Assembly (NCBI GenBank): GCA_016802295.1
Contig: JAESIW010000180.1
Span: forward strand, 4,571,975 to 4,635,974
Source: Brachionus rotundiformis
Taxonomy: Eukaryota; Rotifera; Eurotatoria; Ploima; Brachionidae
Reading direction: 5' to 3'
DNA length: 64,000 nt
The notes under the pieces are model-generated. The model saw nothing but the letters and a program-made list of their open reading frames with translations, had not been told where the DNA came from and did not search any database. Shown here piece by piece: positions 34,958 to 45,582 of the stretch (position 1 is the stretch's first letter; each line of letters starts with the position of its first letter). Both the position numbers and the translations under genes were made by a program.

Positions 34958-36636
34958 ATGAGTGCGGTTCCTAATTCTTGTCCATGGGCAAAATTATCTC
35001 ATACCCCAGTTGTTCAATCACTAAATGACGTAATGAGCGAACAACTCGCTTTTGACTTAAATGAACAGGAATCCAAATATGTTGACAGTAAAATTAGTCC
35101 AGGAACTGTACCTGAGGCAAGCAAAGAAGAGTTTGAAATTCCGGCCGAATTTCTTGAAAACAGTTCAAATACAGATAATGATCTTATTTTAGCCCAGCTA
35201 TTACAGCTCGAGTTTGACAAAGAATATGATGATATTTTAAAATCGAAAGAAAATCACAACAATAAAAACAGTCGCATATCAATTTCTTATGAAAAATTTA
35301 AATCAGTTCATCCAATCGATGCCAAAGAGGAAAACGAATTGAACTATTTGACCAAAGAAGAAGTTGTTACTTCTAGTGATTCAGAAGATGGTTAGATGAC
35401 TTTTATAAAATGAACATACATTTTAAAATAAAATCTATTTATTATTTAGAATTTCAAAAAATTGTTTTTAAAAATGGCATTAGTGGTAAAGGTGATAAAA
35501 TGATTTCCAAGCATGATTTACTGCTGAATTATCGCCATAATGCATCTAAGATAATCAACTTATTTCCGCCAGAGTTTGAAACTGGTGATAGTCACGGAAT
35601 TGACATGAAATTGTCAAACCAGGTCTACAATACTCTTAAGATGCATTCTCAATCAGAAAAAAAAAGAATCAACCGAATCGGTGATAAACAAGATAGATCA
35701 ACAAATATGATGGCACTGGATCCTAAGACAAAGCTAATACTATTCAAACTTGTCAACGGAGATATTTTAGATTGCATAGGTGGTGTGATATCAACTGGTA
35801 AAGAAGCTGCTATTTTGTACGTCCCAGGCGGCAAGACACAAGAAGTTCTTGTGCCCAAAGAATGTGTGGCTAAAGTGTTTAAAACAACTTTAAATGAGTT
35901 CAAAACACGAGAGAAATATATAGCTGATGACTATAGGTTCAAAGACAGATTCAAGCATTTGAATCCGCAAAAAATTGTCAGACTGTGGGCTGAAAAAGAA
36001 ATGCACAATTTAATGAAAATGAGAAAGTTCGGGATCGCATGTCCGGACGTAGTTGTCTTGAAAAAGCATGTTTTGATCATGTCTTTTATAGGAAATGATA
36101 GCGTGCCAGCACCTAAGCTCAAAGATGCCAACCTTGATTTAGTTCAACTAGCAAGTGCTTACCAGCAGTGTATCCAGCTTATTAAAGATCTTTACCACAA
36201 GTGTAATCTGGTGCATGCTGACTTTAACCAGTTTAATTTACTATGGCATGATGAGAAAGTCTGGGTGATTGACGTTTCTCAGTCAGTTGAGCCTATTCAT
36301 CCTATGGGCTATGAATTTTTGCTCAGAGATTGCCAGAATATTTTCAAATTTTTCACCAACCGCAAATTGGACAATGTAAAAACAGGAGAAGAAATTTTCA
36401 ATCAAGTAACTGGCATGAACTTTACTGGCGAAGGTGAATATTTTTTGTCCCAAATTCAAAAGTTTTCTAAAGATAAACAAATGGAGCTTAAGGCTCATTT
36501 AAAGGAAAATGATTCAAAAAAAAGCCAAGATAAAGAATTCAATTTTGATTATTACTATGAACTTAGCATGCAACGACTAAAAAACAAAACTAATTTAGAT
36601 TCTCAGGATTTAAGTAATGATGAAACTGAAAATTAA
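34958..36636 (+). CDS. RIOK3: RIO kinase 3, 2 exons
   Basis: Exons 34958-35390 and 35450-36636 (59-bp intron, GATG|GTTAGA ... TTTAG|AA), 539 aa; human RIOK3 is 519. The N-terminal RIOK3-specific region is conserved: SCPWAK, LNDVMSEQLA and LILAQLLQLEFDKEYD, unlike RIOK1. The RIO domain has the flexible loop STGKEAAI, the ATP-site lysine in CVAKVFK (about Lys286), the linker TTLNEFKTREKYI and WAEKEMHNLMKM. Its catalytic loop is LVHADFNQFN (Asp about 402) and its metal-binding loop WVIDVSQSVEP. Human RIOK3 has HADLSEYN, so the substitutions keep the Asp and final Asn. It is an atypical Ser/Thr kinase or ATPase of late 40S ribosome maturation, also tied to antiviral signalling in vertebrates. The start is the first in-frame ATG. 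Confidence 0.93.
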
Positions 36637-36756
36637 ATTATGTTGTTGTTTAAACTTATTAAATAAATTATTGTTTTGATTAAAAGATTGGATTATTTGT
36701 TTTTAAATAAATGAGTCCTTTTAAGAGATATTTATATTTAAAAAAAAATACAATAA

Positions 36757-39022
36757 TTAAAAAAGTGTTTGATTTATTTTGTTATTTGATGAGTTAAACT
36801 GATAAACTGAATCAATATTATAGGGAAAAAATATACCAAAAAATGAGTTTGTATAGAAAAAAATTGTAAAAGTGCAAATTAAATTGACAAACAAACCACA
36901 TTTTATCATTTCATTCATTTTTAATTCTCCTAAACCCAATACCATAAAGTTGTTCAGACAAGCCAAAGGCAGCATAAATCCAAGGCATGAAGATAAGCTC
37001 ATAGGCAGAAGAAGGTACAAAGAAGTTATTTCTAAACCATTTGCCTAGACCAAAATTCAAAAATAATAAATTTAAGGTTGTTTTATTACTATTTTATCCG
37101 CGATTGGTAAGAATATGGTTGTAATTGTCGAATTGGCAGTAAATTCTGTGGTGAACGAGCTTAAACCGAGAATAAATAATAATGCAATTTCTTTTTTTTT
37201 TAAAATCAATTTTTCAATTGATTTGCTGAAGGAATCAATTAAAATTATTCCCAGACCCGAAACCTTGGTAATTTTATTTTTTAAAAATCCTTTAATATTC
37301 CTAAATATACCTCGATAGCTTCAGCTATTGTAATCACAGGTCCTATCAAAAATATTGTTTGCCATGGACATATTTTCTGAACAAGGTTCCATTCAACTAA
37401 GGGTTTATAAGGTTTTCCTTTAAAAATGTTGTCATCGGGCATCAAAAATAAAATAAGAACTGATAGAATCGCCGGTGTGGTGTCTGTTAAATATCTTTTT
37501 TATTCATGCTAGAATAAATTTTTTTGCAATTTGATAATAATTTTACTGGTTATATTGTTTAAGCAAAGTATCAGTCAAAATCCAGGAAAAAGTCAAGAAC
37601 AAAATAATCATGAGCATACATTTTTGCTTCCATCTGAAATAAGATATTTTTATCTTACAAAATTTTAATTTTGTTAATTACGAAATAGGTTCCAAATTTT
37701 TGTACTTTTCTTTGATCACAATTACTAAATTGTTGTCCTTGATTTGGTTGTTTAATCTGAATTAGATAAATATTCACATTACTTAATTTTTTCAAAGTGA
37801 TAAAAATAACTTTTTTGGTATCCAAAAAAATGAAAAAAACAACCAAACCAAAAATATCAAAATAGACATAAGTGGCAGAGTGAATAGGCTAAAATTTACA
37901 AAATTAAAGTTTATCGCTGTGTGGTATTTGTTTATGTATCCTTTCAATAAAATATTGGAAGGTGTTTTCATTAGACTTGCCAAGCTTCCAATCGATGATG
38001 AATAGGTGCAAGCAAGAAAAAAGGCTTTGAGGCAGACTTATTTAAACAGTAATAAAAAGACAACTTTATAGATACCTGTTGAAAATTTATGCTTTTTGTC
38101 AGCAATTTTATTATCAATGGTCTGTGTTTCCGTATCAGATTTAACAGTAATATTTATTGTATCATAACTATCTTCTTCTAATACAAAAAATTAATGAATT
38201 ATTAATCGGTTAAAATAATTACCAAATGTATTATTAATTTGGATTTGTTTTGAATTTACTCTTTCGAAATGTAAAAAGTATTCTTCCATAATTGATTTAA
38301 TCTTAATTTTATTTTAAAATTTGAGATTTTAAAATTGCAACACATTTTACTATTGGTAAAATTAAAGAAACTGCAGCCGCATTTGACATCCAGATGGATG
38401 TAAATGACGAAATTATCATCAGACCAAGAAGTTGTCTTTAAAGAGACATTATATAGAAAATTGTTTAATAGAATATTGCCATTAGTTTTACCTTTTATAG
38501 CAGGAACCGATTTTAACAAGAAAATAAAGCGATACATATTCATGAACTTGGGTCAATTCAATGGCACTAGATAAGATTAAAGATCCAATAAACATCATAA
38601 CAACATCCTTAATGTCATCAATTTAGTCATATAACTATTAAAAATTAATTTTAATAATAAAATAAATTACCTCAAAGTAAACTTTAGATACCGATTCTGA
38701 GGGTAAAATACCAAAAAGTGGGAATAATATGGTCGGAATCAGAGCAGTTATGGCAACACAAATACAATCTTTTTAATTATGTATTTATGAATTTTTTAAT
38801 TGTTTTTTCTTACTTGATAACCAATAAATGGTCATTAGAATAATTGTAAAAGCGCAATATGTCGCCTAATAATAAGTGAGACTTAGAAAAAAAAACAAAA
38901 AAAATACGAGAACAAACTTTATTTGGCAATAAAATTGGTAGTATTGACAGAACAATTGGAGAACCAACTAGATAAATTAAATTTCGGTACTTGTGAATTT
39001 TTTTTTTGGATATTAATGGCAT
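36757..39022 (-). CDS. SLC13-type sodium/anion symporter paralogue A, 13 exons, apparent 1-nt frameshift in last exon
   Basis: Exons (minus): 38918-39022, 38814-38865, 38671-38768, 38492-38607, 38351-38435, 38223-38301, 38076-38177, 37811-38036, 37682-37756, 37547-37633, 37311-37494, 37090-37263, 36757-37045. Phases agree throughout. In the last exon the frame before 37022 (ANGLEITS) and after 37021 (LYLLLPM) differ by one base in a run of four A's on the plus strand. The product parallels copy B: CICVAITALIPTILFPLFGI, TSIWMSNAAAVSLILPI, SSIGSLASL, FTTEFTANSTITTIFLPI, then GFMLPLACLNN. The last is a degraded form of the family signature LAFMLPVATPPNA. Human SLC13 members carry citrate, succinate or sulfate with Na+. 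The single indel may be a pseudogenising mutation or an assembly error. Start at MPLISKKK; an upstream in-frame ATG (39103) exists. Confidence 0.75.
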
Positions 39023-39225
39023 TTTTAGTCTATTTGAACTCAAATAAAATAATAAAACATTACATTTTAAACAGTTTAAATCAAATGTTATTATCAATCT
39101 CAAATTACATAAAAAATTTTTCAGAGGACGAGTTAAATTTTTTAATTCTAATGTTTCAAGAGTATTACTTTTCAGGATATATAAGATTAAAATAATTTAT
39201 TTCATATTTTTTTTATACAAAAAAA

Positions 39226-41447
39226 TTATACAAATGAACTATTAACATTTAAACTAGTTTCTACAGACTTTGGTACATAGTTCACATCAAAAACCAATTT
39301 GAGCCATGTATTAGCTGCCAAATAAACCGTAGATAATCCCAAAATATTCATCACTATCCCTGTTGTTATCTATAAAGACACCCATTTAAATAAATAATCA
39401 AATTTTTTATTCTAAATTAAATACCATATCTTTTATTCGTACTGTACCACTGGCAAATATTATTGCGTTGTTTGGTGTAGCAACTGGAAGCATAAATGCC
39501 AAGCTAACCGATAAAATTAATGGCAAAAGTAGATAAATTGGGCTTATATTCAATTCTACTGCCTTAAATATTTAAAATATTTTAAAGACTAATAGAAGGA
39601 ACATTGATACCTACAATTGAGTCAACAATAGGGATGAAAATTGATGACATTGATGTATTTGAGGTAAATTCAGTAGCAAGAGCACAAATGCATATAATTA
39701 TCAACAGTGTTATCTCTTTTTTAGTTGACATTAAAATTTTGATATTTTCACCGATGACATGCGATAGACCAGAATTCTATTCAAAAAATAAATTTTCTAA
39801 ATAAACAAGTTGCCAAATTATTTACTTGGAAACCCTCTGCGATCGCCAAACCACCACCTAAATTAGATTTTAGACAAAAGCTTTAAATAGCTATATAGGC
39901 ATTTACCAATTAAAAGAATGACGTTCCATGGAAAAATGGCCTGGAGCTGTTTCCAGTTCATCAAGTGAACATAATCCTCTCCTTTGAAAATATTGTTTTT
40001 TGGACATGCAAACAAAAAAAAAACTGCCAAAACTGCTGGGGTTGCGTCTGATACATATCTTAATAAAATGATCTTATAATTTATTAATTTTTTCAATTGC
40101 TTTACTTTGGTTCGAATAAAAGACCCCATCCGTAAACACCTTGAATGTCTCTTGTTATCCACAAAATAACTAATATCACAAAAATAACTCCTACACACTT
40201 TTGCTGAAATCTAATGAAGAAATATCTCAATTTTTAAATAATCTTAAATTAATTGGATTACGTTGCTGAGCCTAATTTTTCATATTTTTCCTTTATCACT
40301 TGGCTAATATTATCTATATTATTGTTGTTTTTTTTCTTTCGTCCAAAGAAATTTTCCCTTGGAAGCCATTTGAAAGTCAGCCAAATCCATGAAACAATAA
40401 TTAGAATAATGGTCACTGGCAAGCTAACAACTGAGAAACTAAAAAAGTTTAAACTTATGTCCGAATATTTTTCGTCTATAAAGCCTTTTAGTAGAATATT
40501 TGGAGCAGTGCCGACTAAAGAGCCAAGACCTCCGATTGTAGATGAATATGAACAAGAAAGCATGAATCCTTATTTATTTAAAATTATCTTTATGTCTTAA
40601 GTATTTTATTTTAATTACCTGTCGACAAGTTTCTCGCTTTTTCAGACCTTTTTATAATTTCCTCATGGCTTTCGGACTCTTGTGGTATTTCTTCATTCTC
40701 AAGATTTTGTTGCAGCTGAACTGATGAAACATCTTTATTAACTTAATTATTTTAAATAGTGAACAGCGATTTGAGCAAAAACTAACTCATAGCTATGTTA
40801 ACTTGACCACTTATTTTGGCTTGCTTGTGGTATGTTTCATCATTTAAGATGAGCTGAATAACAACAGCATTTATAATAGGTAGCATCATAGAGCAAGATG
40901 CCGCATTACTTATCCACAAGCTCATAAAAGCAGTAATAGACATAAACCCAAGCATTAGCCAAGTGGGATTAGAGCCAAAAAGCAACAAGACTTTGAGCGA
41001 TACTCTTTCGTGAAGTCCGCTTATTTCGATGGCGTTTGCCATCACAAGACCTCCATAGAACAAAAGTATAATATCCTTTTTATATTATTCTAATAAAAAT
41101 TTTTTATATTTTGATTCGTTAAATAAAATACTTGAAAGTAAATCTTTGTTACATCTTTGGAAGACATAATTCCAAACATGGGAAACAGAACTATGGGAAT
41201 TAGAGACGTAATTGCGATAGGCAAGCATTCTAGTTTGATCAGAAATTTTAAAAATAATAATTTGGTAATTGATTGAGCTTAATAAACCTGTCGTCCAGTA
41301 AAGAGACATTACAATAAGAACAAATGCGCAATTGGCAGGTTTGCTTTGTAACCAAAGCGGAACAATTGATGCGATAAAAGGAATAAGAATAAGTAAAGCA
41401 AGTTTTTTATGCTGCTTAAAATATTTCCTCAAGACCTTTAAATCCAT
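39226..41447 (-). CDS. SLC13-type sodium/di- or tricarboxylate (or sulfate) symporter B, 11 exons
   Basis: Exons (minus): 41288-41447, 41132-41229, 40787-41075, 40619-40732, 40262-40568, 40106-40210, 39907-40058, 39826-39857, 39615-39776, 39425-39562, 39226-39369. Total 566 aa with all junction phases consistent; introns are 47-61 bp apart from one of 83 bp. Family landmarks appear in order: MSLYWTTECLPIAITSLIPI, GGLVMANAIE, GFMSITAFMSLWISNAA (first Na+ and substrate helix hairpin), STIGGLGSLVGTAPNILL, the WN-containing PWNVILLIGGGLAIAEGF, ATEFTSNTSMSS, and the signature SLAFMLPVATPNNAI. Size matches SLC13/INDY proteins (~570-600 aa). It is a multi-pass plasma-membrane carrier, Na+-coupled by family; the exact substrate cannot be read from sequence. 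It lies head-to-tail with paralogue A, 203 bp apart. Introns are partly shared and partly unique. Confidence 0.88.
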
Positions 41448-42301
41448 CTTAATTAGATTTTTTTTTAAAAACTTAAATATTTAAAAATAATGATGTAGTC
41501 ATCGCCATATAAATATTTTAGTTCAGTTTGAAGTGAAAATTTTTTCAATTAAAAGGGCATCAAATTTCATTTAACTTTTTTAAATCAGCAAAATTTTATC
41601 TATTACCGTTAAACTGATTCATTTAAAGATAAGAACTATTCTAGACAAGGTTGTTTCAAAATTTTTGTTCAAATGCCGCATGATGTTTAAGACAGTGGTG
41701 TATTTTCGACATATAAGTTAAATAACAACTGATTGAGACCAGATTTTTAAATAAATAAGAAATGTTAATTGATAGTACGAAAGGTCTTGTTGAAATTTAC
41801 AAGACTTTTTCTCAAAGATATTGAAGTTAAAATTAAGTTTGCCTAATTTTGTTAGTTTAATTAAAATTTGCTAAGTTAAAATTAACAAGTAATTGAAAAT
41901 ATAATAAATATCACTTTCTTGTATTTATTTTCTGATTTAGCAATCTGGTTGTAAGGAAATTAGGTAGGAAACTTATTCAACAAAACGCTAAAATACCAAA
42001 AAAATTTTCTAATTATGGAAAAATGTTCATAACATGTAAAATTTAATTAAAAATGAAATTAAATTCAGATAAACTTTTAAAATATTTTTATATTTTTATC
42101 CAATTTTAAAATTATTTATCTATATTATTAGTTAAAAAAACTTTTTTTTCAAATTCATTCATAAATTATTTTTATTTAAAAAAAATTTTTTTCAAATAAT
42201 CTTACAACAATTTATTTTGAATCTCTTTTTAGGTTAGAAAAATAAAGATATGACGATACAAAATCAAAATAGAAAAATGTTGATCTTACAATAAAAAAAA
42301 A
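41448..42301. other. Intergenic between Rab21 and SLC13 B
   Basis: A+T-rich. Around 41953-41980 it carries GGAAATTAGGTAGGAAACTT, a short stretch echoed near 47577 and 63237. Nothing else recognised. Confidence 0.45.
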
Positions 42302-43095
42302 TTAACAACATCCAGACTTTTTATCTTCCTGCTGAGTAACTGTATCATCTACAACTTGGATTGTGTTTCTTTTATTCGAGCTGTTTCCTGCTTGGACGTT
42401 TACGGTTTCTGAATTTTCTGAGCTCTCGAATTTTTCTATCATTCCTTTCAGACAAATATTTTCTTTATAAAAAGATATTTATGTAACTGTAAGCAATTTA
42501 CTTCTAGAAATGTCCAAAAAAAGCTCATTCACTCCTTGATTGAGCTTTGCTGAAGTCGAATAATGTTTGGCACCGACTGATTTTGCATAGTCTTCGGCTT
42601 CCTTAATGGGAACATTTCTATTTTTTTCCAAATCTGACTTGTTTCCGACAATGCATAGAATACATTCATCTCCAAGTGAAGTTTTTAATTCAGTTACCCA
42701 TTTTCTAATCTTTATTTAACCATTAGATTTACTTTCATTTTAAAGCTAGTTTTTCTTACTCTTTCGAATGAGTCAATGTCAGTGATGTCATAAACTAAAA
42801 AAGCTCCGTTTGAGCCTCTGTAGTAAATGGGTCCCAAAGCATGATACTTTTCTTGACCAGCAGTATCCTTAAATCTTTTTTTATTAATTTTTCTTCTAAT
42901 TTATTATTTTACCCAAATAGCTAGTTCAACTGAATTACTTCCAATGCGAATTTTTTTCTTGATAAAAGCCGCCTGAATTGTGCTCAGATGTTCCTCGTTG
43001 AATTTATCCTGCACATATCGGAGCATAAGTGATGTTTTGCCAACACAGCCTTCACCAAGAAGGACTATTTTAAATTGATAATTTTTACCACTCAT
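42302..43095 (-). CDS. RAB21: Rab21 small GTPase, 4 exons
   Basis: Exons 42913-43095, 42760-42867, 42502-42709, 42302-42462; 219 aa (human Rab21 is 225). Introns are 39-50 bp. The P-loop GEGCVGKTS is at residues 14-22 and matches Rab21. Switch I is STIQAAFIKKK, switch II WDTAGQEKYHALGPIYYR. Then come GAFLVYDITD, the guanine-specificity motif GNKSD, and TSAK. The C-terminus ends GCC, a double-cysteine geranylgeranylation site. Rab21 acts on early endosomes in integrin and cargo trafficking. QEKYHAL replaces the usual QERFHAL, and GSNGAF replaces DSNGAI. Catalytic Gln and nucleotide-binding residues are all present, so it should be active. The model is complete from ATG to stop. Confidence 0.93.
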
Positions 43096-43907
43096 TTTAA
43101 AAATATGCTTTGAATTAGAAAAAATAGATAATTTTTGTTGCTAATGTTTCAAAATAATTGAAATTATATTTATTATCTCGTTTCAAAGAATCATCTGCTG
43201 TTATGATGTACTAAATTAATTTATATAGGTATGATGTGTTGGTTACATATCATATTATTTGATTATTCGTAAAATTTTATGAACATTTTGAAAGATTATG
43301 ATTACATAATTATATCTTCTAGTTGTATAGAAATAAAAGTAACAATTAAAATGTTTCAGAATTTTTTTGGCTTTTTTACATGAAAGTGCTGAATGAAAAA
43401 TGCCAAATAAATTTATAAAATCGATAGTTAATTTCTTTAAAATTATTTTTTGTAATTTTTCAATCAAGTAAAAAATATAAGCTTAATTTATTTATCATTG
43501 AGATGATGTTTAAAATTTTAAGATTTTAACAATATTAAAAAAAACTTAATTTATTAAGAAAGCTTTTAGGATTAAAATTTTAAAAAAACTAAATTTAAGT
43601 GGAAGCCAATTTCTGCTTGTATTTACCAGAGATATATTTCTGATGTTGCCCTAATTTCCTAATTAAAAGACAGAAATAAAAAGAGTTGGTTTAAAAATTT
43701 TATTCTGAAGGAGCCTTAGCTCGGTACAGAAAACAAATAAAAAAAAGATTTTTGAAAGCTCTATTTGCTGTTGGTACATTTTTTTTTTCCAAATGTTTAT
43801 TCTCAACTTCTAGACAAATCTAAAATTATATCCTTTTTTTAATCGATTTTAAATCGTGTTTAGAGATCGAACAAATAATAAAATTACAATTATACAGTAA
43901 TAAAGTG
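43096..43907. other. Intergenic upstream of Rab21
   Basis: A+T-rich. A 70-codon minus-strand ORF at 43255-43467 looks like chance. No element recognised. Confidence 0.45.
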
Positions 43908-44243
43908 CTATGACTTCATAGTGGACGATGGGAACTTCTTTACAATTGTCTTGAATAAATCATATCTTTGCTTAATAAAAAATGATTCATTGTTACAGAC
44001 TTTGTTACTTAGATTTATTAAATATACATATAAACATTTGGAAGCGTAGTCAACACTTTCTTTCGAAGGTACAATTAGTGGTATATGTCTTTTATAATTA
44101 AGATAGAGGGTTTCATTATTAGAATCTCTCACACGAACCCCCGAAAATAATGGTTTTGGGACAATTCACTGGAAATCTGGAGAAAAGGTCTCTATTTCAT
44201 CCTGAATGGATAGCATCCTTTTCAATAAGGCAGCAGCATCATT
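43908..44243 (-). pseudogene. Coding-like fragment interrupted by the composite retroelement
   Basis: Minus-strand reading from the target site at 44243 gives INDAAALLKRMLSIQDEIE, an in-frame TGA near 44168, then an open stretch to the stop at 43908 (RVRDSNNETLYLNYKRHI ... FPSSTMKS). On the other side of the inserted element, from about 44882 upward, the frame reads EIFESYRLSARKFTDPNKR. The two pieces seem to be one former coding sequence split by the insertion. I do not recognise the protein; it could be a host gene relic or part of another transposon. Confidence 0.35.
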
Positions 44244-44253
44244 GATTCCCTTT
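44244..44253 (-). repeat. Target-site duplication, 3' side of composite element
   Basis: GATTCCCTTT on the plus strand, paired with GATTCCTTTT at 44872-44881 with one mismatch. Confidence 0.6.
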
Positions 44254-44871
44254 ATTTTTTTCCTTATTCACTCCTTATGGAGAATAGGGTTATTGCTTTT
44301 TATTTCTAATCAAGTCGATCTTTTGCCTTTACCCTTGTTTCTTCCCATGTCATTCCCATTTCGATGAGCTCTTTCGTGATTGTTGACCTCCATGTTACTG
44401 CTGGCCGTCCTACCTTACGTCGCCCTTGAGGTGTCCATTGAAGGGCCCTTTTTGGTATTTCTCCATGACCAGTGCTACTTGAGCACATCTTGATGCTTCG
44501 ACATGGTTCTGACATTCCAGGTTCCGACTCTACATCTGTGTTTTGCAGTAAATATCCCATTTATCTGCTTGTAACCTCCCCGTAGGTTTTCAGTCTCAAG
44601 CGTCATGACTGATGTTGTTTCGGCCATTGAGATGTTACCACTACTCCCTTGAGCTTCTTTCTAGTTTCTTGATTTCTTTGTAACTAGTTTGTTTTACTTA
44701 GGCGATCGGGTAGTTAGCCCTACGCGCTTGCAGAAGAGCCTTTTGTATAGATGATACCTTTCAACCGCACACTTCCCATTAACTAATTCGAATTTCTCCA
44801 GGAGGATTCGAACCATCGACCTTTTGCTTACTACAAAACGGCTGATCGAACCATTACACCATCAGCTCGAC
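44254..44871 (-). mobile_element. 618-bp composite non-autonomous retroelement: tRNA-like head, RTE 5' start and RTE 3' end
   Basis: Bounded by 10-bp near-identical duplications. Reading 5' to 3' on the minus strand, the first ~70 bp look tRNA-derived, with A-box-like TGGTGTAATGG and a perfect B box GGTTCGAATCC. Then ~280 bp lead to a frame reading RVGTWNVRTMSK, the start of an RTE endonuclease. This jumps directly to IPKRALQWTPQGRRKVGRP and TWRSTITKELIEMGMTWEET, the end of RTE ORF2. It finishes with a short 3' UTR and an A-rich tail. The endonuclease body and the whole RT are missing, so mobilisation would need an RTE partner in trans. It is the best-preserved element in the window. Whether the tRNA-like head belongs to the RTE 5' UTR or was captured cannot be told. 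Confidence 0.7.
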
Positions 44872-44881
44872 GATTCCTTTT
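44872..44881 (-). repeat. Target-site duplication, 5' side of composite element
   Basis: GATTCCTTTT on the plus strand; partner of 44244-44253. Confidence 0.6.
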
Positions 44882-44929
44882 ATTAGGGTCAGTAAATTTC
44901 CTTGCGCTCAATCGATAGCTTTCAAAAAT

Positions 44930-45480
44930 CTCCTTTAAGATTTTTAATATACCATTCGCCAACTAGTCTATTTGTGAATAAGATAGTCCTCTGTAAACAT
45001 TACCAGTTATTCTTCTTAGGTGCCCTTTAATTCAGGGCAAGCCCAGATTAGAACTGTGAATTACATTGATGGTATGACCAAACTTGCCTTTCGGGGGTTT
45101 GAAGAATTAAATTTAGTCGCCTCATTTCATATTCTCTTGGAAAGTTTGTAGATACATAATTCCAAGTCGATCTTCATATCTCCGATTCTGGTTTCTAGCT
45201 TAATAACTCTCTAGACATTTTCGAGAGAATCGTAATCATTCTTAATATCAGTAGTCTAAACAAGTGTTATGAGATGTGGCTTTAAATATGATAGTTTGGA
45301 TTGTCCAGTTGCATGATGTTCTTCTCAACTGACTGAGTACTGTTGCTTTGTTTGTCTGGATTTTTATATGAGTCAACAACCTCAGTTTACAAGAAAGAGT
45401 GACTCTTAGATCCTTATCTTTCTCTACAAAATTTAACCCCCCTCTGTCAATGGAACCGTCCATTGATTGGTCTGTAATTA
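44930..45480 (-). mobile_element. CR1/Jockey-type LINE fragment, decayed
   Basis: Minus strand, upper end: EKDKDLRVTLSCKLR, then HIKIQTNKATVLSQLRRT. This corresponds to EKDLGV..S.DLKW..HI...KAN..LG.LKRTF of CR1-group ORF2. Further down, RLGIMYLQTFQENMK resembles the RL..L.L.TLE.RR.RGDLI block, followed by HLRRITGNVYRGL. Stops and frameshifts occur throughout. Confidence 0.6.
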
Positions 45481-45582
45481 ATTAGATTAAAAAAAATAAA
45501 TATAAAAACTTCTCAGTTAAAATTCAATCTATTTATTCTGTAAAAAATATATGATTTTGAAGATATTAAAAATTTAATTTTC

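Noticed and set aside
43255..43467. 70-codon minus-strand ORF upstream of Rab21
   Set aside because: Composition typical of chance A+T-rich frames, no motif and no splice partners.
44800..44871. Functional tRNA gene
   Set aside because: A and B boxes are present, but the T-stem and acceptor stem do not pair well and it forms the head of a retroelement. tRNA-derived, not a tRNA gene.
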